Below, piece by piece: positions 31,586 through 41,403 of a stretch of DNA of 64,000 nt (position 1 is the stretch's first letter; the number at the start of each line of letters is the position of its first letter). This DNA comes from Dokdonia sp. Dokd-P16 (GTDB lineage Bacteria > Bacteroidota > Bacteroidia > Flavobacteriales > Flavobacteriaceae): positions 2,107,001-2,171,000 of the forward strand of contig NZ_CP029151.1 of NCBI RefSeq assembly GCF_003095655.1. The letters run 5' to 3'. A program made the position numbers and the translations under genes. The notes below the pieces were generated by a model. That model was not told the DNA's origin. It saw only the letters and a list, made by a program, of their open reading frames with translations, and ran no database searches.

Positions 31586-32635
31586 ATGAAGTTATCACAT
31601 TTTAACTTTGATTTGCCAGATGAATTACTAGCAGATCGCCCAGCCGAAAATCGCGACGAGTCACGCCTTATGGTACTTAACCGAAAAGAGCAGACTATAG
31701 AGCACAAAATGTTTAAAGACATTATTGATTATTTTGAGCCGGAAGATGTGATGGTGCTTAACAACACTAAAGTTTTTCCTGCACGTTTATACGGTAATAA
31801 AGAAAAAACTGGAGCACGTATCGAGGTATTCTTACTTAGAGAACTTAACTCAGAAACACGCCTATGGGATGTTCTTGTAGATCCAGCACGTAAAATACGT
31901 ATAGGTAACAAGCTTTACTTTGGAGATGATGAGAGTCTAGTAGCAGAGGTGATTGACAACACAACATCAAGAGGACGTACACTTCGTTTCTTATATGATG
32001 GGTCTTACGAGGAGTTTAGAAAAAAGCTAACTTCACTAGGAGAGACACCATTACCTAAATATATTAATAGAGAGGTAGAGCCAGAAGATGAAGATCGCTA
32101 CCAGACTATTTATGCAACAGAAGAAGGAGCTGTAGCTGCGCCTACTGCAGGTTTACACTTCTCAAAGCACTTGCTTAAGCGTCTTGAGATAAAGGGAGTA
32201 GACTTTGCTGAGGTTACACTACACGTAGGTTTAGGAACTTTTAGCGCAGTTGAGGTAGAAGATCTATCTAAGCATAAAATGGATAGTGAAGAAGCATATA
32301 TTCATAAGCCAGCAACAGAAATCATTAACAAGGCGCTGAAGGAAAAACGTCGTATTTGTGCCGTAGGTACAACTTCAATGAGAGTGATGGAGAGTGCTGT
32401 TTCAAGTAACCATACACTTAATGAGTTTGGTGGATGGACTAACAAGTTTATCTTTCCTCCATACGATTTTAGTATTGCAAACTGTATGATTACAAACTTC
32501 CACACGCCTAAGTCTACTTTGTTAATGATGGTGTCTGCATTTGCAGGTCATGATTTCATGAAGAAGGCTTATGAAGAAGCGGTAAAAGAGAAATATAAAT
32601 TCTACTCTTACGGAGACGCAATGTTGATTATCTAA
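31586..32635 (+). CDS. queA: tRNA preQ1(34) S-adenosylmethionine ribosyltransferase-isomerase
   Basis: 349 residues. N-terminus [20 protein letters not shown] and internal [44 protein letters not shown] and [10 protein letters not shown] are typical. It transfers the ribose of SAM to preQ1 in tRNA, the penultimate step of queuosine formation. Good terminator after the stop. Confidence 0.95.
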   Translation: MKLSHFNFDLPDELLADRPAENRDESRLMVLNRKEQTIEHKMFKDIIDYFEPEDVMVLNNTKVFPARLYGNKEKTGARIEVFLLRELNSETRLWDVLVDPARKIRIGNKLYFGDDESLVAEVIDNTTSRGRTLRFLYDGSYEEFRKKLTSLGETPLPKYINREVEPEDEDRYQTIYATEEGAVAAPTAGLHFSKHLLKRLEIKGVDFAEVTLHVGLGTFSAVEVEDLSKHKMDSEEAYIHKPATEIINKALKEKRRICAVGTTSMRVMESAVSSNHTLNEFGGWTNKFIFPPYDFSIANCMITNFHTPKSTLLMMVSAFAGHDFMKKAYEEAVKEKYKFYSYGDAMLII

Positions 32636-32653
32636 TCACATTATATAATAATG

Positions 32654-32684
32654 AAAACCCAAACAGCAATGTTTGGGTTTTTTG
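32654..32684 (+). terminator. Rho-independent terminator of queA
   Basis: AAACCCAAAC, loop AGCAAT, GTTTGGGTTT, then T-rich. Perfect ten-base stem, 19 bases after the stop codon. Confidence 0.9.
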
Positions 32685-32829
32685 TTTTAGGAGCATCACC
32701 TTATAGTATTTGTGGTGTCTAGTTTCCCGCTTTCATTACAATTCCTCGCGCCGGCTTCGCCAGGCAGCTGTGGGATTTTCATTACAATCGGGGCTAGGGA
32801 GTTAAGCTCGTTTGTGTATGCTAGTGTTC

Positions 32830-34302
32830 TTAATGCTCATCGTTAAGTTGCTTCACAATGGCTGCAATTTTTTTGTTTTTTGAAGTTCGGTTTAAAACCT
32901 TAGGTGGAGCTTGTCGCACTTCGCAATCTATAATAGCACAGCGCTCGCAAGTAACTCCTACATTACGGGTGGGGATATTTAAATCTTTTAGAAATTTTAT
33001 TTTGCGCTCTAGTTGTTTGTTAATGAGGAGACCTATGCTTATACTTCTAAACTTGTCTTCTTTAAACGGGTCCTTTGTAGCGGTAGATAATACTAAGTAG
33101 CGTACACCTTCATTTTCATAATTAGAAATTTGCAAGTCAAACTTGCTATTCTCGCTACTCTTGGATAAATCTTTAAGCACTTGTAGTGACACCCATCTTC
33201 TACAATAGTGTTCATCACTCTCATTAGCTCTTGGTGCGTGCTGGTGTGCTAAGTGTAGCTCCTTTGTGAGGTGAAATTTTGTGTCGTTAAGCTTATGTGT
33301 AAACCGTAAGAAAAACAAGTTTTTAATGTTGAATTCTTTAGGTAAAATATTCGTAAGCCGCTGATAGAAAGATTCAGGTGATGCATTGAACTCATTTGTA
33401 ATATGCTCAAATGTATCTTTTTGAAAAGTACGCTCCTTAAAAATATCTTTGATTTTAGTTGTGAGATTTTTTCTTGGAATAATCAATGCTCCTGCAAAGT
33501 AAGAGGCATAAAAATTATTGAGCACTTGGTCAAAAGTTTCAAAAAGTATCCACGGGAACGTGTATAGCCTTTCTGTAATGTTCAAATAATTATAGGCTAT
33601 TTCTTTTGCGTAGATAAATGTGCGTTGTGACTCATCTATATCACCCGCGACTAGTAGCGATTGTGATTTTGGAATAAAAACAGATCGGAGGTTATCTAAG
33701 TCCTCGTGTTTGTCTAGTTCATCATTTTTTATGGTGTAGTTGTACTCTTCTATGAGAATTTCCTCTAATTCATTTGATGAGATACCCTGTCCTTGATTTA
33801 TTTGATAAGACTTTACAAAGTCGAGTACTTTTTGCTCTATGTTGTCAAAGTAGTTATTGTTTGCCTCTTGAAATGATCGTACAGAGGCTAGAAAGAAGCT
33901 TTCTCTGCTAAAGTTGTAATGTTGCGCTATCTCTATAATTGTGCTTATAAAAGCATTGACCTTAGCTGGAGCATTAGATACAATATCTATTAAGTCACTT
34001 TCCTTAATCCCAAAAAGCTCAAGAGGTATCTCTTTGAGAATCTTTGATTTTAAAATCTCTCCTATAGGAGCAAGATTTTTATCAAGTTTTAAAGAGACCA
34101 TTTGATCATATGGAATGTCTAATTTTTCAGAAAGTGTGACAATCTTATCTGGTTTCGGATATTTTTTTCCATTTTCAATTTCATTTAAATATGATTTTGA
34201 AAGCCCTGTAAGTTTTGATAGTCCAAAAAGTGATAAATTCTTGTCAGTCCTTATCTGGCGTAGCTTTAAGCCAAATATAAGTTTAATATCTTCTTCTTCC
34301 AT
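32830..34302 (-). CDS. XRE-family regulator of the ScfR/RamB type, probable glyoxylate-shunt regulator
   Basis: 490 residues from the ATG at 34300-34302 (MEEEDIKLIFG); a GTG two codons earlier is the alternative. The Cro/C1-type HTH is LRQIRTDKNLSLFGLSKLTGLSKSYLNEIENGKKYPKPD. A middle ImmA/IrrE-like region has KEIAY where HExxH is expected, followed by NNFYASYFAGALIIPRKNL, so metalloprotease activity is unlikely. The C-terminal ScfR (DUF2083) domain has the Cys cluster CERCAIIDCEV. Relatives control acetate and propionate use; RamB represses aceA and aceB in Corynebacterium. It is divergent from aceB, which supports that role. Confidence 0.82.
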   Translation of the reverse strand: MEEEDIKLIFGLKLRQIRTDKNLSLFGLSKLTGLSKSYLNEIENGKKYPKPDKIVTLSEKLDIPYDQMVSLKLDKNLAPIGEILKSKILKEIPLELFGIKESDLIDIVSNAPAKVNAFISTIIEIAQHYNFSRESFFLASVRSFQEANNNYFDNIEQKVLDFVKSYQINQGQGISSNELEEILIEEYNYTIKNDELDKHEDLDNLRSVFIPKSQSLLVAGDIDESQRTFIYAKEIAYNYLNITERLYTFPWILFETFDQVLNNFYASYFAGALIIPRKNLTTKIKDIFKERTFQKDTFEHITNEFNASPESFYQRLTNILPKEFNIKNLFFLRFTHKLNDTKFHLTKELHLAHQHAPRANESDEHYCRRWVSLQVLKDLSKSSENSKFDLQISNYENEGVRYLVLSTATKDPFKEDKFRSISIGLLINKQLERKIKFLKDLNIPTRNVGVTCERCAIIDCEVRQAPPKVLNRTSKNKKIAAIVKQLNDEH

Positions 34303-34357
34303 ATACACAAATATAACACTTTCTGCGAATAGTCTATTTTAGTGAAAATAAATATTT

Positions 34358-34371
34358 AGCGAACGTTCGCT
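34358..34371. promoter_or_regulatory. Candidate operator between the ScfR-type regulator and aceB
   Basis: AGCGAACGTTCGCT, a perfect 14-base palindrome, lies in the 116-base divergent region. It is a plausible site for the regulator. Not related to the GCTTTCGCGAAAGC repeat. Confidence 0.45.
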
Positions 34372-34418
34372 TTTTTAATCAAAGTATTTTTTTTAACATT
34401 GTGCCATAGAATTTTAAA

Positions 34419-36023
34419 ATGATAATTATGGCTCCTGAAATAAACCAACATGCACTAAGCTTTAGCAACCAAGTAAAAAGCTATTATTCAGAAATACTAA
34501 CTGATGATGCATTAGACTTCATTAAGGCACTTCATGAAAATTTTAATGCCAAACGTTTAGAATTATTACGTGCTAGAGAGCAACAGCAGCTATTGTTCGA
34601 TCAAGCTCATAAGCCTGTCTTTCCTTTAGAAACACAAGAAATAAGAGAGGGTGAGTGGACTGCGGGAGAAATTCCTCAAGATTTGCAAGATAGAAGGGTG
34701 GAGATTACAGGGCCTACAGATCGTAAGATGGTTATTAACGCACTTAACTCTGGTGCAAAAACATTTATGGCAGACCTAGAAGATAGTACTGCGCCTACAT
34801 GGAGAAATGTGATGGAAGGTCAGATTAACTTGCGAGATGCTGTAAATAAAACGATATCATATCATCACCGTACTAAGGATAAAAAATATACACTCAATGA
34901 TGCTGTTGCTACATTACTGGTAAGGCCAAGAGGGTGGCATTTGAATGAAAAACATGTTCTTGTTGATGGCGTAGAAGTGTCTGGGTCTTTGTTAGATTTC
35001 GGATTGTATTTCTTTACAAACGTACGTCAGTTGTTAGAAAATGGTACAGGACCCTATTTCTACCTAGCAAAGCTTGAGCATTACAAGGAAGCGAGACTAT
35101 GGAATCAGGTTTTTAAATTTTCTCAAGAGTATTTAAATATTCCTGAGGGAACGATTAAATGTACTGTACTAATCGAGACAATCACGGCAAGCCATCAGTT
35201 GGATGAAATTATATATGAGTTAAAAGATCATATCGTAGGTCTTAATTGCGGTCGCTGGGATTATATATTCTCGTATATCAAGAAGTTTAGAAATGATCCT
35301 GATTTCTTAGTTCCTAACAGGGATCAAGTTGGAATGACGGCACCTTTTATGGACGCATATTCTAAGTTGGTAATACAAAGATGTCACAAACGCGGAATCC
35401 TAGCAATAGGAGGTATGGCAGCACAAGTGCCTATTAAAAATGATCCTTCGGCAAACCAAGCAGCTTTAGAAAAAGTAAGAAAAGACAAAGAACGCGAGGT
35501 TATAAATGGACACGATGGTACATGGGTTGCTCATCCAGCACTTGTTCAAATTGCGATGGATGAGTTTGATAAACATATGCCTACAGCAAATCAACTGCAC
35601 ATTACAAGAGATGATGTTGTGGTAACAGCAGATGACCTAGTTGCAATTCCTGCGGGCACGGTCACAGAAGCTGGAGTGCGTAAAAATATTAATGTTGGGA
35701 TACTATATCTCAACGCATGGTTAAGTGGTCAAGGTGCGGTAGCTCTCTATCACTTAATGGAGGACGCTGCTACTGCCGAAATCTCTAGAACACAAATTTG
35801 GCATTGGATAAAAAACAAAGCAGTGCTGGATGATGGAAAAGCATTTACAAAAGAATACTTCAATGAGCTTTTTGATGAAGAAGTTGAAAAAATCATTACT
35901 GAAGTGAGTTCTCATAAAATAAAAGAAACTCAATTTGAGAATGCATTTAATCTTTTTAAAGAGCTGGTTCTAGCAGAAGACTTTGAAGAGTTCTTAACCA
36001 CGCCAGCTTATAAATTTCTTTAG
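34419..36023 (+). CDS. aceB: Malate synthase A
   Basis: 534 residues. Family segments: RRVEITGPTDRKMVINALNSGAKTFMADLEDS, LLVRPRGWHLNEKHV, VLIETITASHQLDEIIYEL, GLNCGRWDYIFSY and GHDGTWVAHPAL. It condenses glyoxylate with acetyl-CoA to malate, the second step of the glyoxylate shunt. The start at 34419 (MIIMAPEI) or the ATG at 34428 are both possible. It is followed by aceA with a 93-base gap. Confidence 0.95.
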   Translation: MIIMAPEINQHALSFSNQVKSYYSEILTDDALDFIKALHENFNAKRLELLRAREQQQLLFDQAHKPVFPLETQEIREGEWTAGEIPQDLQDRRVEITGPTDRKMVINALNSGAKTFMADLEDSTAPTWRNVMEGQINLRDAVNKTISYHHRTKDKKYTLNDAVATLLVRPRGWHLNEKHVLVDGVEVSGSLLDFGLYFFTNVRQLLENGTGPYFYLAKLEHYKEARLWNQVFKFSQEYLNIPEGTIKCTVLIETITASHQLDEIIYELKDHIVGLNCGRWDYIFSYIKKFRNDPDFLVPNRDQVGMTAPFMDAYSKLVIQRCHKRGILAIGGMAAQVPIKNDPSANQAALEKVRKDKEREVINGHDGTWVAHPALVQIAMDEFDKHMPTANQLHITRDDVVVTADDLVAIPAGTVTEAGVRKNINVGILYLNAWLSGQGAVALYHLMEDAATAEISRTQIWHWIKNKAVLDDGKAFTKEYFNELFDEEVEKIITEVSSHKIKETQFENAFNLFKELVLAEDFEEFLTTPAYKFL

Positions 36024-36116
36024 ATAAATATCCATAGGCTATTTCTCAAATAGTCATAATAAAACTATCACCGCCTTTATAGGCACTCATTAAATAAATT
36101 TTTAAAACTTAGTATT

Positions 36117-37727
36117 ATGTCAAACTACAATTCGGCTCTTGAAGTTGTTAGATCACTTAAAGCAAAGCATGGAAACTCTTGGAGTGCCATAAGTCCAGAA
36201 AATACAGCTCGTATGGCTGTTCAAAATAGATTTAAAACAGGCCTTGACATTGCAAGATATACTGCGAGTATAATGCGCAAGGATATGGAAGAGTACGATG
36301 CAAATCCTATGAGTTATACTCAGTCTCTAGGGTGCTGGCACGGGTTTGTGGCACAGCAAAAAATGATTGCAGTAAAGAAACATCATGGTACTACAAATAA
36401 AAAATACCTATACCTTTCTGGGTGGATGGTTGCCGCTTTACGTTCAGAGTTAGGTCCTTTGCCAGATCAATCTATGCATGAAAAGACTGCTGTGCCAAAA
36501 TTAATTGAAGAAATTTATACATTCTTACGTCAGGCAGATGCCGTAGAACTCAATGATTTGTTTCGTCGTCTTGATGCCGGTGAGGATGTGCAAGATCAAA
36601 TTGATAATTATGAAACGCATATAGTTCCAATTATCGCAGATATAGACGCAGGTTTTGGAAATGAAGAGGCTACTTATTTGCTAGCAAAGAAAATGATAGA
36701 AGCTGGAGCATGCGCACTGCAGATAGAAAACCAAGTTTCTGATGCAAAGCAGTGCGGTCACCAGGATGGTAAAGTGACCGTTCCTCATGAGGATTTTATT
36801 GCAAAACTTAACGCACTTCGTTATGCCTTTTTAGAGCTAGGGGTAGATGAGGGTGTTATTGTAGCTAGAACAGATTCTGAGGGTGCAGGTCTTACCCAGA
36901 AATTACCTGTAAGCCAAGAGCCAGGAGATCTCGCTTCTCAATATCTCGCTTTTGTAGAGGCAGAAGAAGTAGACATAAATAGCGCAAATGAAGATGATGT
37001 GCTTCTTAAAAGAAATGGAAAACTCGTGCGCCCAGTAAGATTGCCTAATGGTCTTTACAAGTTTAAGAGCGGTTCAAACATAGATAGAGTGGTGCTAGAT
37101 TGTATTACGAGTTTGCAAAACGGTGCAGACCTATTATGGATAGAAACGCCTACGCCTAATGTGAAGCAAATCGCTCATATGGTAAATAGAGTAAGGGCAG
37201 TAGAGCCTAGTGCAAAACTAGTTTATAATAACTCTCCTTCTTTTAACTGGACACTTAACTTTAGAAATCAAGCGTATGATGAGATGGTAGAGGAAGGTGA
37301 AAATATGACTGCATATGATCGTAATAATCTAATGGATGCAGCTTATGATCAGACGGAATTGTCTCATAGAGCAGATGAGAAAATTAAAACATTCCAAAGA
37401 GATGGGGCACTTGAAGCAGGAATATTCCACCACCTCATTACATTGCCTACCTATCATACTACTGCACTGCATATGAATAATCTTACAGAAGGTTATTTTG
37501 GAGAGCAAGGGATGCTGGCTTATGTGAAAGATGTACAAAGACAAGAGATACGCAATGGAGTTTCTTGTGTAAAACACCAGAGAATGGCGGGTTCTGATCT
37601 AGGAGATGATCACAAAACATTTTATGCAGGAGATAAAGCTTTAAAGGCTGGAGGAGCAAATAATACTAGTAATCAATTTCAAGAGAAGAAAACGGTATTA
37701 AATAATAATCCTGTTTTGACAGCGTAG
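36117..37727 (+). CDS. aceA: Isocitrate lyase (long form)
   Basis: 536 residues, longer than the roughly 430-residue enterobacterial enzyme. Substrate and metal region VPIIADIDAGFGNEEATYLL. The catalytic motif reads KQCGHQDGKVTVP, where most family members have K[KR]CGH, so the residue before Cys is Gln. IVARTDSEGA and LVYNNSPSFNW also fit. It cleaves isocitrate to succinate and glyoxylate. In Dokdonia, glyoxylate-shunt expression has been reported to rise in light, but nothing in this sequence demonstrates that. Confidence 0.94.
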   Translation: MSNYNSALEVVRSLKAKHGNSWSAISPENTARMAVQNRFKTGLDIARYTASIMRKDMEEYDANPMSYTQSLGCWHGFVAQQKMIAVKKHHGTTNKKYLYLSGWMVAALRSELGPLPDQSMHEKTAVPKLIEEIYTFLRQADAVELNDLFRRLDAGEDVQDQIDNYETHIVPIIADIDAGFGNEEATYLLAKKMIEAGACALQIENQVSDAKQCGHQDGKVTVPHEDFIAKLNALRYAFLELGVDEGVIVARTDSEGAGLTQKLPVSQEPGDLASQYLAFVEAEEVDINSANEDDVLLKRNGKLVRPVRLPNGLYKFKSGSNIDRVVLDCITSLQNGADLLWIETPTPNVKQIAHMVNRVRAVEPSAKLVYNNSPSFNWTLNFRNQAYDEMVEEGENMTAYDRNNLMDAAYDQTELSHRADEKIKTFQRDGALEAGIFHHLITLPTYHTTALHMNNLTEGYFGEQGMLAYVKDVQRQEIRNGVSCVKHQRMAGSDLGDDHKTFYAGDKALKAGGANNTSNQFQEKKTVLNNNPVLTA

Positions 37728-37753
37728 CCTCAAACAAATTGTTAATTGTTGGG

Positions 37754-37782
37754 AAGGCGGTGTCGTGTATACCGCCTTTTTC
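37754..37782 (+). terminator. Terminator of the aceBA operon
   Basis: AAGGCGGT, nine-base loop, ACCGCCTT, then TTT. 26 bases after the aceA stop. Confidence 0.8.
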
Positions 37783-37898
37783 GTTCAGAAATTCTTATTT
37801 GGGTGATAATAGTATCTACAATTGTGTCATTTTACCCTAACATTTAATTAGATTGCTATCTTGATAAATAGTTGTAGTGTATGATGTTTATTATGTTG

Positions 37899-37914
37899 CG
37901 CTTTCGCGAAAGCG
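37899..37914. repeat. Dispersed GCTTTCGCGAAAGC palindrome
   Basis: CGCTTTCGCGAAAGCG in the 260-base gap between aceA and the class V aminotransferase, about 75 bases before the latter. Confidence 0.9.
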
Positions 37915-37987
37915 TTAAATTAAGAAACATTTTTAAAGTAAATAGGAAAAGGAAAACCTAAAAAGTATCATTAAAATCTTAGCAAAA

Positions 37988-39151
37988 ATGAAAAGCAGAA
38001 AACTACTGATGATCCCTGGTCCAATAGAATTTGAACCAGATGTGTTACAAGCGATGGCAGTTCCTACTGCGAGTCATGTTGCACCAAATTTTATAGAGGT
38101 TTTTGGGAATAGTCTAGATATGATGCGTGAAGTGTGGAATGCTCCGAGTGGACAGCCTTTTGTAGTGGCAGGGAGTGGTACGCTTGCGATGGATATGGCA
38201 GCTGCAAATCTAATAGAAAAAGGAGATGCTGCGTTAGTTGTTTCTTCTGGTTATTTTGGAGAACGTTTTAAAGATATATTGGAAACCTATGGCGCAGATA
38301 CGACCATATTAAGTGCGAAAATAGGCGAGGTTGTGTCTTTAGCGGAGATAGAAGCGGCTTTTAAAACAAAAAAATATAAGGTAGTTACCTTCACGCATGT
38401 AGATACATCTACAGGTGTCATGGTTCAACCTGAGCCTCTGTGTAAACTTGCAAAGAAATATAATGTACTCACCATACTTGATGGAGTATGCTCTGTAGCT
38501 GGTCAAGAAATCTTGCAAGATGCATGGGGTGTAGATGTTGTTCTTACTGGTTCTCAAAAGGCAATAGGTGTGCCGCCAGGACTAGCATTACTAGTAGCAT
38601 CTCAAAAAGCAATAGAAGTGTGGAAAAACCGAAAAACACCTGTTCAGAATTATTATGCATCTTGGAATAACTGGTTGCCCATCATGACAGCATATGAGGA
38701 AAGGCGTCCATCTTATTTTGGTACGCCACCCGTTAACTTAATTCTTGCACTTGAAAAAAGTCTGCAATTAATTTGTAGTGAAGGAATGGTCGCAAGAATA
38801 AATAGGCATGAGCGCCTTGCTAGTGCTTTTAGGGCTGCAATCCGTTCTTTGAATTTAGATATATTACCAAAAACAGAGGAGATTGCTGCGAGTACGCTTA
38901 CTGCAGTTTACTATCCAGAGGGTCTTGATGGGGCTGCTTTGAGAGCAAATATGACGCAAGATGATGTGATTGTGGCAGGAGGCTTGCTCTCAGAAATCAA
39001 AGCCAATTACTTTAGAGTAGGGCACATGGGCTCTGTGTCGGCAAATGATCTGCTTTGTGTTCTAGGTGCTTTAGAGCGCTCCTTATCTGCATTAAATTAT
39101 TCTTTTGAATCTGGGGTGAGCTTAAAAGTTTTTCAAGATCGCTTGGATTAA
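37988..39151 (+). CDS. Class V aminotransferase, alanine-glyoxylate / serine-glyoxylate type
   Basis: 387 residues. Family features: KLLMIPGPIEFEPDVLQAM at the N-terminus, VAGSGTLAMDMA, LDGVCSVAGQEI and the PLP lysine in VLTGSQKAIGVPPG. It would transaminate glyoxylate to glycine or interconvert serine and hydroxypyruvate. Position next to the glyoxylate shunt supports glyoxylate as substrate. It has its own upstream gap, so its transcription may be independent of aceBA. Confidence 0.87.
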   Translation: MKSRKLLMIPGPIEFEPDVLQAMAVPTASHVAPNFIEVFGNSLDMMREVWNAPSGQPFVVAGSGTLAMDMAAANLIEKGDAALVVSSGYFGERFKDILETYGADTTILSAKIGEVVSLAEIEAAFKTKKYKVVTFTHVDTSTGVMVQPEPLCKLAKKYNVLTILDGVCSVAGQEILQDAWGVDVVLTGSQKAIGVPPGLALLVASQKAIEVWKNRKTPVQNYYASWNNWLPIMTAYEERRPSYFGTPPVNLILALEKSLQLICSEGMVARINRHERLASAFRAAIRSLNLDILPKTEEIAASTLTAVYYPEGLDGAALRANMTQDDVIVAGGLLSEIKANYFRVGHMGSVSANDLLCVLGALERSLSALNYSFESGVSLKVFQDRLD

Positions 39152-39305
39152 AAGTGTAATTATTTTATGAGTTGATAACGCTAGTTTCTCCCTAAGAAGT
39201 CTGGCGTTTTTATTTGAAATAGGTTTGTGTGTCTTCTTTTATTAGTATTGAAAAGCTTTTAATAGCAAGCTTGTATTCAAACGTGAAAACCAACAAACAA
39301 CTACG

Positions 39306-39313
39306 TACCTTTG
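39306..39313 (+). promoter_or_regulatory. -7 promoter box immediately before rlmN
   Basis: TACCTTTG ends five bases before the GTG start codon. If real, the transcript begins at or within a few bases of the start codon (leaderless). No -33 TTG at normal spacing. Confidence 0.35.
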
Positions 39314-39317
39314 CATT

Positions 39318-40358
39318 GTGAAAACAGATAAGAGAGACATACGTAAATTAAGTAAGGAAGAGCTTAGAGATTTTTTTGTAGCTCAAGGCGATAAATCCTT
39401 CCGCGGAAATCAGGTATATGAATGGCTGTGGCAAAAAGGCGCACACGACTTTATAGATATGACAAACCTGTCTAAGGATACTCGTATACTGCTGGATGAG
39501 AACTTTGTGATTAATCACATCCGTGTTGATCAAATGCAACGCAGTAGTGATGGCACCATAAAAAATGGAGTAGAGTTACACGATGGTCTCATGGTGGAGT
39601 CTGTATTGATTCCTACAAAAAATAGAACGACCGCTTGCGTTTCATCACAAGTGGGCTGCAGTCTTAACTGTAAGTTTTGTGCTACCGCACGTTTAAAACG
39701 TATGCGTAATCTCAATCCAGATGAGATTGTAGATCAAGTTGTAGTAATAGATAGGCAAAGTAGGCTTTACCACGACAAGCCACTCTCTAATATTGTCTTT
39801 ATGGGAATGGGAGAACCATTAATGAACTACAATAATGTCATTAAGGCGATTGATAAAATTACAGATCCAGAAGGATTAGGGATGTCTCCTAAGCGCATTA
39901 CGGTTTCTACCTCTGGAGTGCCTAAGATTATTAAGAAAATGGCAGACGATGAGGTTAAGTTTAACCTCGCCGTTTCACTACATTCTGCACTTGATGATGT
40001 GCGTACAGAGATTATGCCTTTTAATGAGCAAATGCCACTTGCAGATCTTAAAGAGGCGCTTATTTACTGGTATCAAAAAACAGGAAAACGTATAACCTAT
40101 GAATACGTGGTATGGGATGGTATTAATGATCGCCAGATAGATATTATGGCGTTGCTGGACTTTTGTAAAGCAGTACCTAGCAAAGTAAATATCATTGAGT
40201 ATAACCCTATTGATGATGGTCAGTTTCAGCAAGCAAATCCTGAAGCAATAGACCGTTATGTGTCGGTTCTAGAAGCAAATGGTGTGACAGTGACCGTGCG
40301 CAGATCAAGAGGAAAAGATATCGATGCAGCCTGCGGACAACTAGCTAATAAGCAATAG
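39318..40358 (+). CDS. rlmN: 23S rRNA (adenine-C2)-methyltransferase / tRNA methyltransferase RlmN
   Basis: 346 residues. The radical-SAM cluster motif CxxxCxxC is CSLNCKFC. Also VSTSGVPKIIKKMA, and the C-terminal catalytic Cys in DIDAACGQL. It methylates A2503 of 23S rRNA and A37 of certain tRNAs. The start is a GTG at 39318; homologues begin with the following KxDIRxLSK, which supports it. Confidence 0.95.
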   Translation: MKTDKRDIRKLSKEELRDFFVAQGDKSFRGNQVYEWLWQKGAHDFIDMTNLSKDTRILLDENFVINHIRVDQMQRSSDGTIKNGVELHDGLMVESVLIPTKNRTTACVSSQVGCSLNCKFCATARLKRMRNLNPDEIVDQVVVIDRQSRLYHDKPLSNIVFMGMGEPLMNYNNVIKAIDKITDPEGLGMSPKRITVSTSGVPKIIKKMADDEVKFNLAVSLHSALDDVRTEIMPFNEQMPLADLKEALIYWYQKTGKRITYEYVVWDGINDRQIDIMALLDFCKAVPSKVNIIEYNPIDDGQFQQANPEAIDRYVSVLEANGVTVTVRRSRGKDIDAACGQLANKQ

Positions 40359-40375
40359 AGTATTTAAGTGAATAA

Positions 40376-40406
40376 AAAAAAGGCGGCTCAGAGAGTCGCC
40401 TTTTAA
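40376..40406. terminator. Bidirectional terminator between rlmN and the T9SS cargo gene
   Basis: AAAAGGCGgCTC, loop AGA, GAGtCGCCTTTT. A-run on the left and T-run on the right; the G-T pair is a wobble. Confidence 0.85.
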
Positions 40407-40424
40407 AACAAATTTTTGGTTATT

Positions 40425-41276
40425 TTATTTGTTGAGAATTTTTAATGAAGTTGTGGCATTAGCAGAACTTATTTGAGAAACATAAAGACCCGTAGGTATT
40501 AGACTTAGGTCAACAGTATTAAAATTACCTTCTAAAGGTACTGTTTTGACATTTTGACCTAGAAGATTGAATAGTTTAATTTCTGTAAGTGATTCTGAAG
40601 AATTAATTTTTAATTGTTTAGAATCAACAAAAACATTAAGATCATTACTCAAAATGTCCTCTGTAGAAAGAGCCGCATCGACAACCAATCTGTCTATTCC
40701 AATATAGTTTGAATTACTTCCTAATGGTCCTCCGTCGGTAACCCAATATCTAAAAGCAACTTTAGTGACTAAACCTCCATCAGGAAGTCCTGAAATAGTA
40801 ACTACTTGCTGCTCCCAATCTTCTGGGTATCCACCAATTGTTAGTGTAGGGTTTATTTCTAGTAATAACTCAGTATAAGAGCCATTATCTGAGGACGTAG
40901 GAGCTGTACCTGATGCATCTGTATCTAAGCGAACTTCAAGGCGATCAGGGAAACTACTGGCAGTTGCAGTTCTAGTGTAAAAAGTTAATTCGTCGCCATT
41001 ACTCAGGTTTAATTCTGGGGTGATTACATACAAATCAATCACAGAGCCTCCTGTGGCATTAAAATTTAAACCTAAAAATGCTGTAGGATCTCCGTCAAAT
41101 GAGTCAAATACGGCTGTACTGCCTTGCAGAATATCTAAATTAGGATCATCACTTACATTTACAACTGTATAGTCTGTAAGTGTTGTAACATCATCAAAGC
41201 CTTCGTCTAGCAAAGTGTTTTGAGAGTTCATAGAAAATGCCACAATTAATGCAGCGATAAGAGTAATTTTTTTCAT
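40425..41276 (-). CDS. Secreted protein with choice-of-anchor-J-type domain and T9SS type A sorting tail
   Basis: 283 residues with signal peptide MKKITLIAALIVAFSMNSQ. The mature part is one jelly-roll-like domain (DEGFDDVTTLTDYTVVNVSD, DLYVITPELNLSNGDELTFYTRT, SNYIGIDRLVVD), reminiscent of the cleaved-adhesin/choice-of-anchor J family. From about residue 208 a T9SS C-terminal sorting domain follows: LNVFVDSKQLKINSSE, EIKLFNLLGQNVKTVPL, IPTGLYVSQISSANATTSLKILNK. It should be exported to the cell surface by the type IX secretion system. Confidence 0.85.
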   Translation of the reverse strand: MKKITLIAALIVAFSMNSQNTLLDEGFDDVTTLTDYTVVNVSDDPNLDILQGSTAVFDSFDGDPTAFLGLNFNATGGSVIDLYVITPELNLSNGDELTFYTRTATASSFPDRLEVRLDTDASGTAPTSSDNGSYTELLLEINPTLTIGGYPEDWEQQVVTISGLPDGGLVTKVAFRYWVTDGGPLGSNSNYIGIDRLVVDAALSTEDILSNDLNVFVDSKQLKINSSESLTEIKLFNLLGQNVKTVPLEGNFNTVDLSLIPTGLYVSQISSANATTSLKILNK

Positions 41277-41403
41277 AAAAATAGTTTAAGTTATTAATAA
41301 TCGCTTAATTTAGTGAAAATCAGCGATTTTATTTAATTATTTAACATTTATAGCTAATTAAACTCTAAATGTTTTACTATTTGTAAGTAGTATCTTTACT
41401 ATA

